Shown: positions 37,019 through 45,137 of the stretch, piece by piece
Position numbering within the stretch: position 1 is the stretch's first letter
Layout: each line of letters opens with the position of its first letter
Assembly: GCA_012729115.1 (NCBI GenBank)
Contig: JAAYDR010000061.1
Span: 1-63,686, forward strand
Direction: 5' to 3'
Source of the DNA: Clostridiales bacterium
Lineage (GTDB): Bacteria > Bacillota > Clostridia > Christensenellales > Aristaeellaceae
DNA length: 63,686 bases
Made by a program: the position numbers and the translations under genes
The notes under the pieces: generated by a model
What the model was told of the DNA's origin: nothing
Seen by the model: only the letters and a program-made list of their open reading frames with translations
Databases searched by the model: none

Positions 37019-38191
37019 ATGAGGATTCTGGTACTCAACCTTGGCTCCACCAGCTTTAAGTGCAAGCTCTATCAAATGAGCCCCGTGGAGGTGCAGCTGG
37101 CGTCAGGTGGTGTGGAAAGTATTGGTGGCCATGGCAGATATGTTGTGCAAGCAGGGGAAAAGCGCCGGGAGGGGGAATGTGCCTGCAAAACCCACCTGGA
37201 TGCTCTGGAATTGTTTCTGGAGGCGCTGGGTGACTTGGGCATGTCTATGGACAGGGAGGCTCTGGATGCGGTGGGATATAAGGCTGTTCACGGCGGTTCT
37301 CTTTCCGGAGCTCATTTGGTCGACGATGCACTGATGGAACAGATGGATAAAATGGCAGTGTTTGCTCCCGCACACAACCCGGTGTATCTGTCCATGATGC
37401 GCAGCGTAAGGGAGCGTTATGACAGGATCCGCCAGATCGCTTGCTTTGAGACTGCCTTTCATGCTACCATGCCCTTAGAAAGAGCTGTGTATGGAGTACC
37501 CTACGCCTGGGCTATGGAGGATGGATTGCGCCGCTATGGTTTTCACGGCTCCAGTCATAGCTATATCGCCTGGAAAATGGGACAGATAGCTCCCCATGCC
37601 CGGCGGGTAATCAGCGCCCATCTTGGGGGTAGCAGTTCCCTTTGTGCAATTTTAGACGGTCAGAGCGTTTACAACACCATGGGCGCGACCCCTCAAAGCG
37701 GTTTGTTTCATAACAACCGGGTTGGAGACTTGGATGTATTCTGTCTGCCAGCCCTGATTCAAAGGCTGGGGGGCCTGGAGGAGGCCATGAAAGCACTTTC
37801 CACCCAAAGCGGCTTGTTGGGACTGTCCGGTGTGAGCAATGACTTGCGGGAGGTAGAGCAGGCAGCGGAGGAGGGTAATGACCAAGCTGCGCTCGCAGTA
37901 AAGGCTCTGGTGGATGAGGTGGTCGGTTATACCGGCATGCTCACCGCTTATTTGGGAGGCTTGGATGCGTTGGTTTTCACAGGGGGGATTGGCTTTAACG
38001 GAGCGAAGTTTCGTAGGAAGGTGGTTGGGAAGTTGGGTTTCTGCGGCGCAAGGATCGACGATACGTTGAACTACCAAGGATATGAGGGACTCATCAATGC
38101 TGCGGACAGCGATATTGAGATCTGGGCTCTTCAGACCAATGAGGAGTTAATGGTGGCCCGAGCTTGCGTCCGACTATTGAAAGGATGTTGA
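37019..38191 (+). CDS. Acetokinase family kinase (acetate/butyrate kinase-like)
   Basis: The product has 390 residues from ATG 37019, which fits the ribosome binding site GGGAGG better (8 bases) than ATG 37016. Motifs of the family: LVLNLGSTSFKCK, VHGG, AHNPVY, FETAFHATMP, RYGFHGSSHSY, VFTGGIGFNG and the late QTNEE. The usual GTRSGDID reads NNRVGDLD: the catalytic Arg stays, but the surroundings differ. HLGNGAS reads HLGGSSS. These changes suggest a carboxylic substrate other than acetate. It stands where E. coli has a carbamate kinase, so it may turn an acyl or carbamoyl phosphate plus ADP into ATP. Confidence 0.82.
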   Translation: MRILVLNLGSTSFKCKLYQMSPVEVQLASGGVESIGGHGRYVVQAGEKRREGECACKTHLDALELFLEALGDLGMSMDREALDAVGYKAVHGGSLSGAHLVDDALMEQMDKMAVFAPAHNPVYLSMMRSVRERYDRIRQIACFETAFHATMPLERAVYGVPYAWAMEDGLRRYGFHGSSHSYIAWKMGQIAPHARRVISAHLGGSSSLCAILDGQSVYNTMGATPQSGLFHNNRVGDLDVFCLPALIQRLGGLEEAMKALSTQSGLLGLSGVSNDLREVEQAAEEGNDQAALAVKALVDEVVGYTGMLTAYLGGLDALVFTGGIGFNGAKFRRKVVGKLGFCGARIDDTLNYQGYEGLINAADSDIEIWALQTNEELMVARACVRLLKGC

Positions 38192-38946
38192 GAAATGCTT
38201 GCGCGGGGGAAGCGAGGCTGACCCCGGTTTTTGGGGAAACCGGGCAATGGCAGGGCCGGGTACATTCCGTATTCCGTCAGGTGGTCAATGTGACCTTCCT
38301 CCTGGAGGGTGAAGCTCGGCTGGTGGTGCTGTGTGGACCGGGACTTCCGCTGCTGCCGGACAGTATCGTGTTGCCACAGGGTTGGCTTGAGGAGACGGCA
38401 CTGTTTCCTGGGGCACCGGTCCTGCTTTCACCGGGAGAGCTATGGGCCAGGGGACGGAGCATTACCCTGCTCCGTGATCTGAAGTGGGACGGGTTTATGC
38501 CGCCCCTGGCAGGAAGACCTGCCGCAGGTGAACTGCGGGAAATTGAAAAGCGCTGCAAGAATGGATTTGGTTCGTTCCCACCCGTTCTCAGACCCCGGAT
38601 AGAAGCCGCCCTCACCGATGGAAGTGCTCAACGCTGGTTGGGACTCGGGGCAGGCCTCACCCCTTCCTTTGATGATGCCTGTGTGGGGGTCATGGCTCTA
38701 TGTCGTGCAGTGGGGCATCCCACTCCTTTTGTGCTGGAGGATCTGAGCATGACCACTGAGGTGAGCGCGCGATATTTGCGGCTTGGCCAGGAGGGGTATT
38801 ATGGTCAGCCTTTAGGCAGATTGGTTGCGACGCTTTTTTATGGCGGTGTGGAAAAAGCCGCCCGGGAGTTGCTTGCCGTAGGCGCAAGCTCTGGGGCGGA
38901 CATGCTTCATGGGGTGGCAGCAGCGCTGTCATATTTGAAAGCATAA
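38185..38946 (+). CDS. DUF2877 protein (YlbF/AllH-like)
   Basis: The product has 253 residues from ATG 38185. The family motifs GLGAGLTPSFDDA and the late VGASSGADMLHG agree with E. coli YlbF, the third reported subunit of oxamate carbamoyltransferase. The start overlaps the kinase stop. An alternative TTG 38164 lies further upstream with a GGTGG sequence, so the start is uncertain by seven residues. It is the last gene of the operon; no clear terminator is seen in the following 170 bases. Confidence 0.8.
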   Translation: MLRNACAGEARLTPVFGETGQWQGRVHSVFRQVVNVTFLLEGEARLVVLCGPGLPLLPDSIVLPQGWLEETALFPGAPVLLSPGELWARGRSITLLRDLKWDGFMPPLAGRPAAGELREIEKRCKNGFGSFPPVLRPRIEAALTDGSAQRWLGLGAGLTPSFDDACVGVMALCRAVGHPTPFVLEDLSMTTEVSARYLRLGQEGYYGQPLGRLVATLFYGGVEKAARELLAVGASSGADMLHGVAAALSYLKA

Positions 38947-39013
38947 AAAAATATCATAACATAAACGCTGAAACAATACAATGCTATTTTTCTGCAGGAT
39001 GGAGGGAAAAGAA

Positions 39014-39048
39014 TTCGTCTGGAAGGGTTTCATAGCCTATACTATAAT
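39014..39048 (+). promoter_or_regulatory. Candidate promoter of the sugar ABC transporter
   Basis: Overlapping -10 candidates TATACT (39038) and TATAAT (39043); the -35 TTCGTC, 18 bases from the first, is weak, so an activator may be needed. Confidence 0.45.
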
Positions 39049-39116
39049 GCCTATATAACGGGAGGGCAACGTGATGAAAGCCTTCCAAAACAAAATAATG
39101 GAAAGGTGGATATCCC

Positions 39117-40388
39117 ATGAAGAAATTCTTGGCACTGGTTCTAACCATGATCTTGCTGGTATCCGTGTCTTCCTTCGCATTGGCGGAAGACGTAACCATT
39201 GGCTGGACATCCTGGGCACTGGCCGAGGAGAAGCTCCTCCCGGTCTATGCAGGATCAGCTGACGCGTTTATGGCCGACAATCCGGGCATCACAGTTGACT
39301 ACTCTCAGAGCAATCCCTATGCATCCTACCTGGATCAACTTTTAACCGCAGCCAGCGCAGGCAATGCTCCCTATGTGGCCCATATCAAGGCGGAGTGGCT
39401 GCCTCAGTTCCTGGAGCTGGGCGTGCTCAAAGATCTCACTCCCTACATCAGCGCTGATGTAATCGCTGACTACAGCCCTAGCGCTATCGAGGGCGCAACG
39501 GTGGATGGCAAGATGGTTGCCATGCCTTGGTTTGGCAACACCTATGCAATGTACTACAACAAGGCCCTTCTGGCTCAGGCAGGGATCGAAACTCTGCCCC
39601 AATCCTGGGATGAGCTGATTGAAGATGCCTATAAAATTGCTGCCTTGGGCGATGACATCTATGGTTTGGCCATTCCCAACTCCAATGGTGTAGAAGCCGG
39701 GGAAGGCTACAACGTATTCCCTGCCCTGTGGGCCAATGGTGGAGACTTCCTGGATGCCGAGGGCAAGATTAACCTGACCGATGAAGCCGCCATCAAGACC
39801 TTCACCCAGATACAGAAGTTGGTGGTGGATAAGGTATCCCCCACTGTAGGCAACAGCTTCAAGGATCTGCGCAATCTCTTTGGGCAGGGCAAGATCGCCT
39901 TTTATTGGGATTTGGAAGGCACGGTGTCTGCCGCTGCCGCTGCTGCTCCGGATGAAGCGAAATTTTACGAGGACTTTGGTTGCTTTGTGATTCCTGGTGC
40001 AGACACTCCCAATGGCAGTGGTTACGTCATCAACCACTATCTGGTGGTTTTCAACAACTGCCCCGATGAGATCATGCCCCAGGTGGCAACTTTCCTGGAA
40101 TACATGAGCGATGCGAGAGTGATCCAAATCTTCAAGGATGGCAACCAGGGCAAGATGAGCAGTCGCGAAAGTGTCATGGAGAAGGTTTTTACTGAAGTAG
40201 GTGAAATCACCAGGGTATATGTGGACGCTATGAAGACCGCCCGTCCCCTGCCCGTCAGTGGCCTGCACTTCATGGACGCTGATAAAGAGATTGTCAATGC
40301 CTTGACCCGCTTGGCTCAGGGCGAGGATGTCGCTGCTGTGATGGCAGACTGCCAGAGCATCATTCAGGAGATGTACGACGAGGAATAA
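39117..40388 (+). CDS. ABC transporter sugar-binding protein (extracellular)
   Basis: Captures a sugar or oligosaccharide for the two permeases that follow. The product has 423 residues, usual for family 1 solute-binding proteins. The N-terminal signal MKKFLALVLTMILLVSV ends in SSFALA-ED, a normal signal peptidase I site; there is no lipobox cysteine. The mature part has the MalE-like pattern FGNTYAMYYNKALLAQAGI. GGAAAGGTGG precedes the start. A strong hairpin after the stop probably raises its expression over the permeases. Ligand unknown. Confidence 0.9.
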   Translation: MKKFLALVLTMILLVSVSSFALAEDVTIGWTSWALAEEKLLPVYAGSADAFMADNPGITVDYSQSNPYASYLDQLLTAASAGNAPYVAHIKAEWLPQFLELGVLKDLTPYISADVIADYSPSAIEGATVDGKMVAMPWFGNTYAMYYNKALLAQAGIETLPQSWDELIEDAYKIAALGDDIYGLAIPNSNGVEAGEGYNVFPALWANGGDFLDAEGKINLTDEAAIKTFTQIQKLVVDKVSPTVGNSFKDLRNLFGQGKIAFYWDLEGTVSAAAAAAPDEAKFYEDFGCFVIPGADTPNGSGYVINHYLVVFNNCPDEIMPQVATFLEYMSDARVIQIFKDGNQGKMSSRESVMEKVFTEVGEITRVYVDAMKTARPLPVSGLHFMDADKEIVNALTRLAQGEDVAAVMADCQSIIQEMYDEE

Positions 40389-40407
40389 GGGATACACCTA
40401 ATCCCCA

Positions 40408-40444
40408 AGCGCCGTCCTTTCTGCAAGACGGGAAGGACGGCGCT
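40408..40444 (+). terminator. Hairpin between binding-protein and permease genes
   Basis: Perfect 12-bp stem AGCGCCGTCCTT / AAGGACGGCGCT, followed by CTTTC. Likely a leaky terminator or 3' stabiliser giving more binding protein than permease. Confidence 0.6.
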
Positions 40445-40468
40445 CTTTCAATGAAAGGATGAAGGCAC

Positions 40469-41461
40469 ATGCAAACACGGGCCGGACAGGTCATCAATCC
40501 CAGAAGCCCCACACAGCGCGCAGACAGCTTGTTTGGTTTCGTGTTGGTGCTACCGGCTCTGTTGGCGTTGCTGGTCGTTATCGCACTACCGATCCTCAAG
40601 GGTATTTTTGTCAGTTTTTTTTCCTATAAACTGAAGAATATCAGTGGTTCTCTTTTTGATTTTTCGAGATTGCCCGACGTGCTGAGCGGCAAGGATGATA
40701 TAAACAGCCTGTTAACTCTTCAATGGAACGATTTTGCGAATTATACATCTCTTTTCAAACGTGGTGAAATCCTCAAGTATTTCGGCAACACCCTGGAGTT
40801 CGTGATTCTGACTGTGGGAATTCAGTTGATTCTGGGCATGGCAATCGCGCTGTTGCTCAATTCACGAATCAGGGGTTGCGGCCTGTTCCGGAGCATAATG
40901 CTCATCCCATGGACCATTCCATCCGTGGTTGTCGCTATTCTGTGGCGATGGATGATCCATCAGGATTTTGGTGTGATCAATTATGTGGCTTATGTCATGG
41001 GTTTCTCAGAACAGCTCAACGTATCATGGCAGGTATCCAACAGCTTGGCCATGGCCTCCATTGTGATGGCCTCGGTATGGCGGCAGCTGCCCTATATGAT
41101 GGTGATGCTTTTAGCGGGACTGCAGAGTGTGGATTCATCACTGGAGGAAGCCGCTCATATCGACGGAGCCAATGGATGGAAGACCTTTCTGAATGTCATA
41201 TTGCCATCCATTCGTCCGGTGCTGATCACATCCACCTGGATTGCAGTCATGAATAACTTCCAGATGTACACCATCATCGCCAACATGAACGGTACCGGTG
41301 CAGCTACTATGACGCTTTCTATTGCCGCGTACCAGGAAGCCTTCAAGAGCTATAACTTTGGCAAGGGAGCTGCCATCGGGGTCATGTGGCTGGCGCTGCT
41401 TTTTATCATCACACTGCTGAGCAACAAGCTCAATGACCGTTACGCCAACGATTACCAGTAG
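40469..41461 (+). CDS. Sugar ABC transporter permease (MalF-like)
   Basis: Inner-membrane subunit of a carbohydrate uptake system. The product has 330 residues with about six membrane helices. The EAA loop LEEAAHIDGANGWKTFLNVILP contacts the ATPase; it is given in the family position about 100 residues from the end. It forms a pair with the next gene. No ATPase gene is in the operon, so a shared MsmX/MsmK-type ATPase encoded elsewhere is expected. Confidence 0.92.
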   Translation: MQTRAGQVINPRSPTQRADSLFGFVLVLPALLALLVVIALPILKGIFVSFFSYKLKNISGSLFDFSRLPDVLSGKDDINSLLTLQWNDFANYTSLFKRGEILKYFGNTLEFVILTVGIQLILGMAIALLLNSRIRGCGLFRSIMLIPWTIPSVVVAILWRWMIHQDFGVINYVAYVMGFSEQLNVSWQVSNSLAMASIVMASVWRQLPYMMVMLLAGLQSVDSSLEEAAHIDGANGWKTFLNVILPSIRPVLITSTWIAVMNNFQMYTIIANMNGTGAATMTLSIAAYQEAFKSYNFGKGAAIGVMWLALLFIITLLSNKLNDRYANDYQ

Positions 41462-41480
41462 TCAGATCGGAGGGATAGCG

Positions 41481-42572
41481 ATGAATCATCCTGTAAGCGC
41501 TTTACCCGTTGGTGATGGCCGCTGGCGGTGGGCGGGCGTGTTGACGCTGTATATCCTCAGCGGGGGACTTGCTTTTGTGGGCCTTCGGCGTATCTTCTTT
41601 CTCTCCCACCGGGTCCCTCCGGAAGAAAGTGTTGCATGCATTGTTCTGGGAGTAGCATTTCTGTTGTTTTCAGCGGGAGCACTCTACCTGGCCCGTCGGC
41701 TTTCCAATGCTTCCAAGGAGAAGCGGGGATTTGCCGCCTCCCGCCATGCAACGGCGCTATCTATGCGCTATGGAGTGTTGATCGCTTTGATAGCGTTGCT
41801 GTTGTTTCCTGTTCTATGGATGCTCATCTCCTCCTTACAGTCCAGCCACAGACTGATGAGTCTTCCGCCTCAATTCGCGCTGGGCAGTGACAGCGGCTTT
41901 TTCAACTACCAGAAGATTTTTGCCAAGCCGGAATATGTGCGTTACTTCATCAACAGCTTCATTACCGCAGGGGGTACGGTGCTGATGGTGCTGTTTATTT
42001 CCATCCCGGCAGGCTTTTCCTTTTCCCGCTACCGTTTTAGGGGCCGCAATGCGATTTTGACGACCATTCTTTCTGTGCAGATGTTTCCCATCGTGGTGAT
42101 TTTGATTTCTCTCTATACTTTTTATATGAAGTGGGATCTGCTCAATCGCTACATGGGTGTGATCCTTGCGGACACCACCTTTGCACTTCCCTTGGCAATT
42201 ACGTTGATGAAATCGTTTTTTGACACCCTGCCCCGTTCCCTTGACGAGAGTGCGCGGATTGACGGCGCGGGAAGAATGCGCACCCTGATTCGGATTTTAC
42301 TGCCCTTAACGCTGCCGGGGCTTGTTGCTGTGGGTATCTACACCTTCCTGTCGGCCTGGGATGATTACCTGATGTCCATGACCATCATGCAGACCAATCA
42401 TATGAAAACCTTGCCGGTGGGTCTCGCCCAAAGCTTTCTGGGAGAATACGCCCATGATTATGGCGCGTTGATGGCGTTCTCCATGGCAGGTTCACTTCCC
42501 ATTGTTCTTTTGTTTCTATTTTTCCAGAAGTATATGATCAGCGGCCTGACAGCGGGCGCAGTGAAGGGATGA
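41481..42572 (+). CDS. Sugar ABC transporter permease (MalG-like) with N-terminal extension
   Basis: The product has 363 residues from ATG 41481, after GGAGGG. The EAA loop DESARIDGAGRMRTLIRI is in the usual place. About 75-80 extra N-terminal residues contain two additional hydrophobic segments before the normal MalG start (about residue 90, ALSMRYGVLIALIALLL), so it is longer than the usual 270-300 residues. It is translated right after the MalF-like gene and directly before an FAD oxidoreductase gene (7-base gap), which ties uptake to that enzyme. Confidence 0.9.
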   Translation: MNHPVSALPVGDGRWRWAGVLTLYILSGGLAFVGLRRIFFLSHRVPPEESVACIVLGVAFLLFSAGALYLARRLSNASKEKRGFAASRHATALSMRYGVLIALIALLLFPVLWMLISSLQSSHRLMSLPPQFALGSDSGFFNYQKIFAKPEYVRYFINSFITAGGTVLMVLFISIPAGFSFSRYRFRGRNAILTTILSVQMFPIVVILISLYTFYMKWDLLNRYMGVILADTTFALPLAITLMKSFFDTLPRSLDESARIDGAGRMRTLIRILLPLTLPGLVAVGIYTFLSAWDDYLMSMTIMQTNHMKTLPVGLAQSFLGEYAHDYGALMAFSMAGSLPIVLLFLFFQKYMISGLTAGAVKG

Positions 42573-42579
42573 GCGGTCC

Positions 42580-43794
42580 ATGATGTGGACAGAAGCCCAG
42601 GAGATTCCGGTACGGCAGGAGACAGAGGTACTGGTTGCCGGGGGCGGTATTGCAGGCGTAGCAGCCGCGCTGGCTGCCCGCAGAGAAGGGGCGCGGGTTT
42701 TGCTGTTAGAAAAGAGCGTCCTGCTGGGCGGTCTGGCTACCAACGGTCTGATCAACTGGTATGAACCCTTGTGCGACGGCAAAGGAGAGCAGATGATCTT
42801 TGGCTTGGCCGAGGAACTACTGCGCCTGTCTATCCGTTACGGAGATCATACGCTGCCCGAGATATGGCGGGACCGTACCGTGCCGCCGGACAAAACAAAG
42901 GTTAGTCCTCTGAAGCAGGATCACATCGGCGGGCGCTATGGAACCTACTTTGTCCCAACGTTGTTCCAGCTTCTTTTGGACGAGTTGCTTCTTAAAGAGG
43001 GGGTCGAGCTTCGTTTGGACATTTTGGCAGCTCGGCCTCATATGGACGGCGAACGTTGCGCCGGAGTAATCTGCGAATGCAAATCCGGGCGCGAGCTGTT
43101 GCCCGCCAAGGTTGTGATTGATGCCACCGGAGACGCGGACCTGTTCTATCGGGCGGGTGCACCCTGCGATCAGGGGCAGAACTATCTTTCGTATGTAGCC
43201 CATTTGTGGAACACTCCCAATCCTACCCATACCATGAAGCATCGGCGCTGGATCGCCTGTGGGTCGGACCTCCACGGGAACGGGCATCCGGATAACTATC
43301 CCACCATCTCCGGCTTGGACAACGAGGAGATCACCCGCTTTGTACTGGACGGAAGGCGGATGTTGCTGGACCGGCTGCGAGAAACGGAATGTCAGATAAA
43401 GGATCTGGCATTACCCTCCATGGCACAGTTGCGCACCACACGGCATATCCGCGGGACAAGTATTATGTCGGAAGTGGATCAGGGCAAGGAACGGAGCGAC
43501 TCCATCGGCCTGATCGGAGACTTTGAACGGCCAAGCCAGTGGTACGAAATACCGTGGGGCACCCTTTATTGCAATGGATTTCCCAATCTGCTGGCGGCTG
43601 GCCGTATGATTTCGGCTCAGGGCTGGGCATGGGAGGTTACCCGTGTCATTCCGGCCTGTGCGGTGACAGGGCAGGCGGCGGGAGTGGCAGCTGCCATGAT
43701 GGCTCGCCGTGGTGTATCCGCGCAATCGCTGGATGTGAAGGTTTTACAGGAGGGTCTCCGCTCCCAGGGTGTTCGGCTGCATCATTACCCATAA
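42580..43794 (+). CDS. FAD-dependent oxidoreductase (FAD_oxidored family)
   Basis: The product has 404 residues. N-terminal EVLVAGGGIAGVAAALAARREG binds FAD (motif in one piece of the Rossmann start), followed by KSVLLGGLATNGLINWYEP and VVIDATGDADL. These match PF12831-type oxidoreductases that often lie in carbohydrate utilisation clusters of anaerobes. It is the last gene of the ABC transporter operon, so it probably oxidises or reduces the imported compound. No partner subunit is seen. Confidence 0.8.
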   Translation: MMWTEAQEIPVRQETEVLVAGGGIAGVAAALAARREGARVLLLEKSVLLGGLATNGLINWYEPLCDGKGEQMIFGLAEELLRLSIRYGDHTLPEIWRDRTVPPDKTKVSPLKQDHIGGRYGTYFVPTLFQLLLDELLLKEGVELRLDILAARPHMDGERCAGVICECKSGRELLPAKVVIDATGDADLFYRAGAPCDQGQNYLSYVAHLWNTPNPTHTMKHRRWIACGSDLHGNGHPDNYPTISGLDNEEITRFVLDGRRMLLDRLRETECQIKDLALPSMAQLRTTRHIRGTSIMSEVDQGKERSDSIGLIGDFERPSQWYEIPWGTLYCNGFPNLLAAGRMISAQGWAWEVTRVIPACAVTGQAAGVAAAMMARRGVSAQSLDVKVLQEGLRSQGVRLHHYP

Positions 43795-43797
43795 TAC

Positions 43798-43830
43798 ACA
43801 GGGACATAAAAGGCGATTTTCCGTCCCTGT
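43798..43830. terminator. Weak hairpin between convergent genes
   Basis: 8-bp stem ACAGGGAC / GTCCCTGT between the FAD oxidoreductase and the second regulator. No T-run on either side, so termination is uncertain. Confidence 0.35.
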
Positions 43831-43850
43831 ACTCGTGTTCCAGACAGAGG

Positions 43851-44981
43851 CTATTCCTCGGGCAGGGTGAATGTTCCAAAGTATTGTTTAAATAAAGCCA
43901 TAAATTCTGCCCGGGTACGGCAGCCCACATCCCGATAAATTTTGGCCATACGGTAGTGCAATGCGCTAGAGCTGATGTACAGTCGGTCGGTCAACTCTTC
44001 GTAGCTGATATTGCTTAAAATCCCCTTGGTAATGCGCAAATCCAGCTCGTCCTGCCGGTTGAGGCAGCTTTCAATGCGCATCAGCCGCTGGATGGTGTCG
44101 TCATTGTAGAATTGGTCCTTTTCGTCCTTTTGCCAGAAGGGCACGGATGCCAGCGCTATTTCAGGTTGCTGAAATGCGGTGCTACCGCGGGCCAGCAAAC
44201 GGCTGGGAGCGATGATTTTCAGTACCAGATCCTTTTCCATCAGGGTCTGCAGTTGCATCCAGATGGAGAAAGCGTAGCGCCCAATGGCGGAAAAATCCAT
44301 GGTGATGGTGGTAATGGTGGGGGTGGAAAAACGTCCCACTGCTTGGTTGGAAAAGCCTGCCACATAGAGGTCTTTGGGCACTCGTATGCCGTTTTTCTCC
44401 AAATGGCGGATGAGGGTAAGCGCTGCGAAGTCGTTGGGACAGATCACCGCATCGTAGCGGGAACAAACAGGTAGAAACCGGGAGATGCATTCCTCCAGGC
44501 ATTCTGTCCAGTCGTAGATGTCGTTGCGACGGACGGGATGAGCCAGACTTAGGGTATAGCGCAGTGCCGCATCCACCTTGATCAAATCGTTGATTGAGCT
44601 TCTGCCAATGCCCACCAGGGCAATCCGCTCCCTGCCGCAGGCATAGAGGTATTGCAGGAGTTCCACTGTCTGGCGGCTGCGGCTGTGAGTAACGCAGCTG
44701 ATTTGGTTGGAGAGGTTGTCAGCATCCATCCCTGCGAGGATGATGCGTTTATCCCAGCGGGTCAGTCTGTCTACAGCGCTTGTCAGATATTCGTGGGAGT
44801 AACCAATCAGGATGACCGGTTCCCCAACGTCCCTGATTGCCTCCTCCTCGTCTTCGTCAACCAGACACACGGTGCGTTGAGAGATTCGCGCCGCCCGCTG
44901 TATCCCGTTGAAGATTTCCCGATGCCAGGCAGAGTTGAAGCAGGCCGGATCCCAAAAGATGGGGATACACCGTTTCTTCAT
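43851..44981 (-). CDS. Transcription regulator: periplasmic-binding-like sensor with C-terminal LuxR-type helix-turn-helix
   Basis: The product has 376 residues and is a paralogue of the regulator at 27705: the same N-terminal sensor pattern (RERIALVGIGRSSIND, YDAVICPNDFAAL, DLYVAGFSNQAVGR) and the same C-terminal helix-turn-helix (about 309-365, YEELTDRLYISSSALHYRM). There is no N-terminal DNA-binding domain. The start at ATG 44981 follows GGGGGC by about 8 bases. It is divergent from the Gfo/Idh-GRE operon, and a 12-bp inverted repeat overlaps both -35 elements, so it most likely controls itself and that operon in response to a sugar-like ligand. Confidence 0.78.
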   Translation of the reverse strand: MKKRCIPIFWDPACFNSAWHREIFNGIQRAARISQRTVCLVDEDEEEAIRDVGEPVILIGYSHEYLTSAVDRLTRWDKRIILAGMDADNLSNQISCVTHSRSRQTVELLQYLYACGRERIALVGIGRSSINDLIKVDAALRYTLSLAHPVRRNDIYDWTECLEECISRFLPVCSRYDAVICPNDFAALTLIRHLEKNGIRVPKDLYVAGFSNQAVGRFSTPTITTITMDFSAIGRYAFSIWMQLQTLMEKDLVLKIIAPSRLLARGSTAFQQPEIALASVPFWQKDEKDQFYNDDTIQRLMRIESCLNRQDELDLRITKGILSNISYEELTDRLYISSSALHYRMAKIYRDVGCRTRAEFMALFKQYFGTFTLPEE

Positions 44982-45011
44982 AAACCTGCCCCCTGCGAAC
45001 AAAGTGCAAAT

Positions 45012-45040
45012 ATTATACAGGAATTTGACAAAAAACGCAA
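45012..45040 (-). promoter_or_regulatory. Promoter of the second regulator gene
   Basis: Minus strand TTGCGT, 17-base spacer, TATAAT, 31 bases before the start codon. Confidence 0.65.
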
Positions 45041-45082
45041 TACCAAGCCGCCTGTACTGAGATGAAAACCCTTCGTATTGCG
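45036..45082. promoter_or_regulatory. Inverted-repeat operator candidate between divergent promoters
   Basis: CGCAATACCAAG (45036-45047) and CTTCGTATTGCG (45071-45082) are inverted copies with one mismatch in 12, spaced by 23 bases. Each arm covers the -35 element of one of the two divergent promoters. Confidence 0.6.
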
Positions 45083-45106
45083 ATATTCGATTAGGAAACC
45101 TATACT
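45078..45106 (+). promoter_or_regulatory. Promoter of the Gfo/Idh-GRE operon
   Basis: TTGCGA, 17-base spacer, TATACT, 32 bases before the first start codon. Confidence 0.65.
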
Positions 45107-45137
45107 GTCATCATCAAATCGAGTGGGAGGCAGCCTT

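Noticed and set aside
38947-39116. CcpA (cre) site upstream of the sugar transporter
   Set aside because: The sequence around AAACGCTGAAACA does not fit the cre consensus at several fixed positions.
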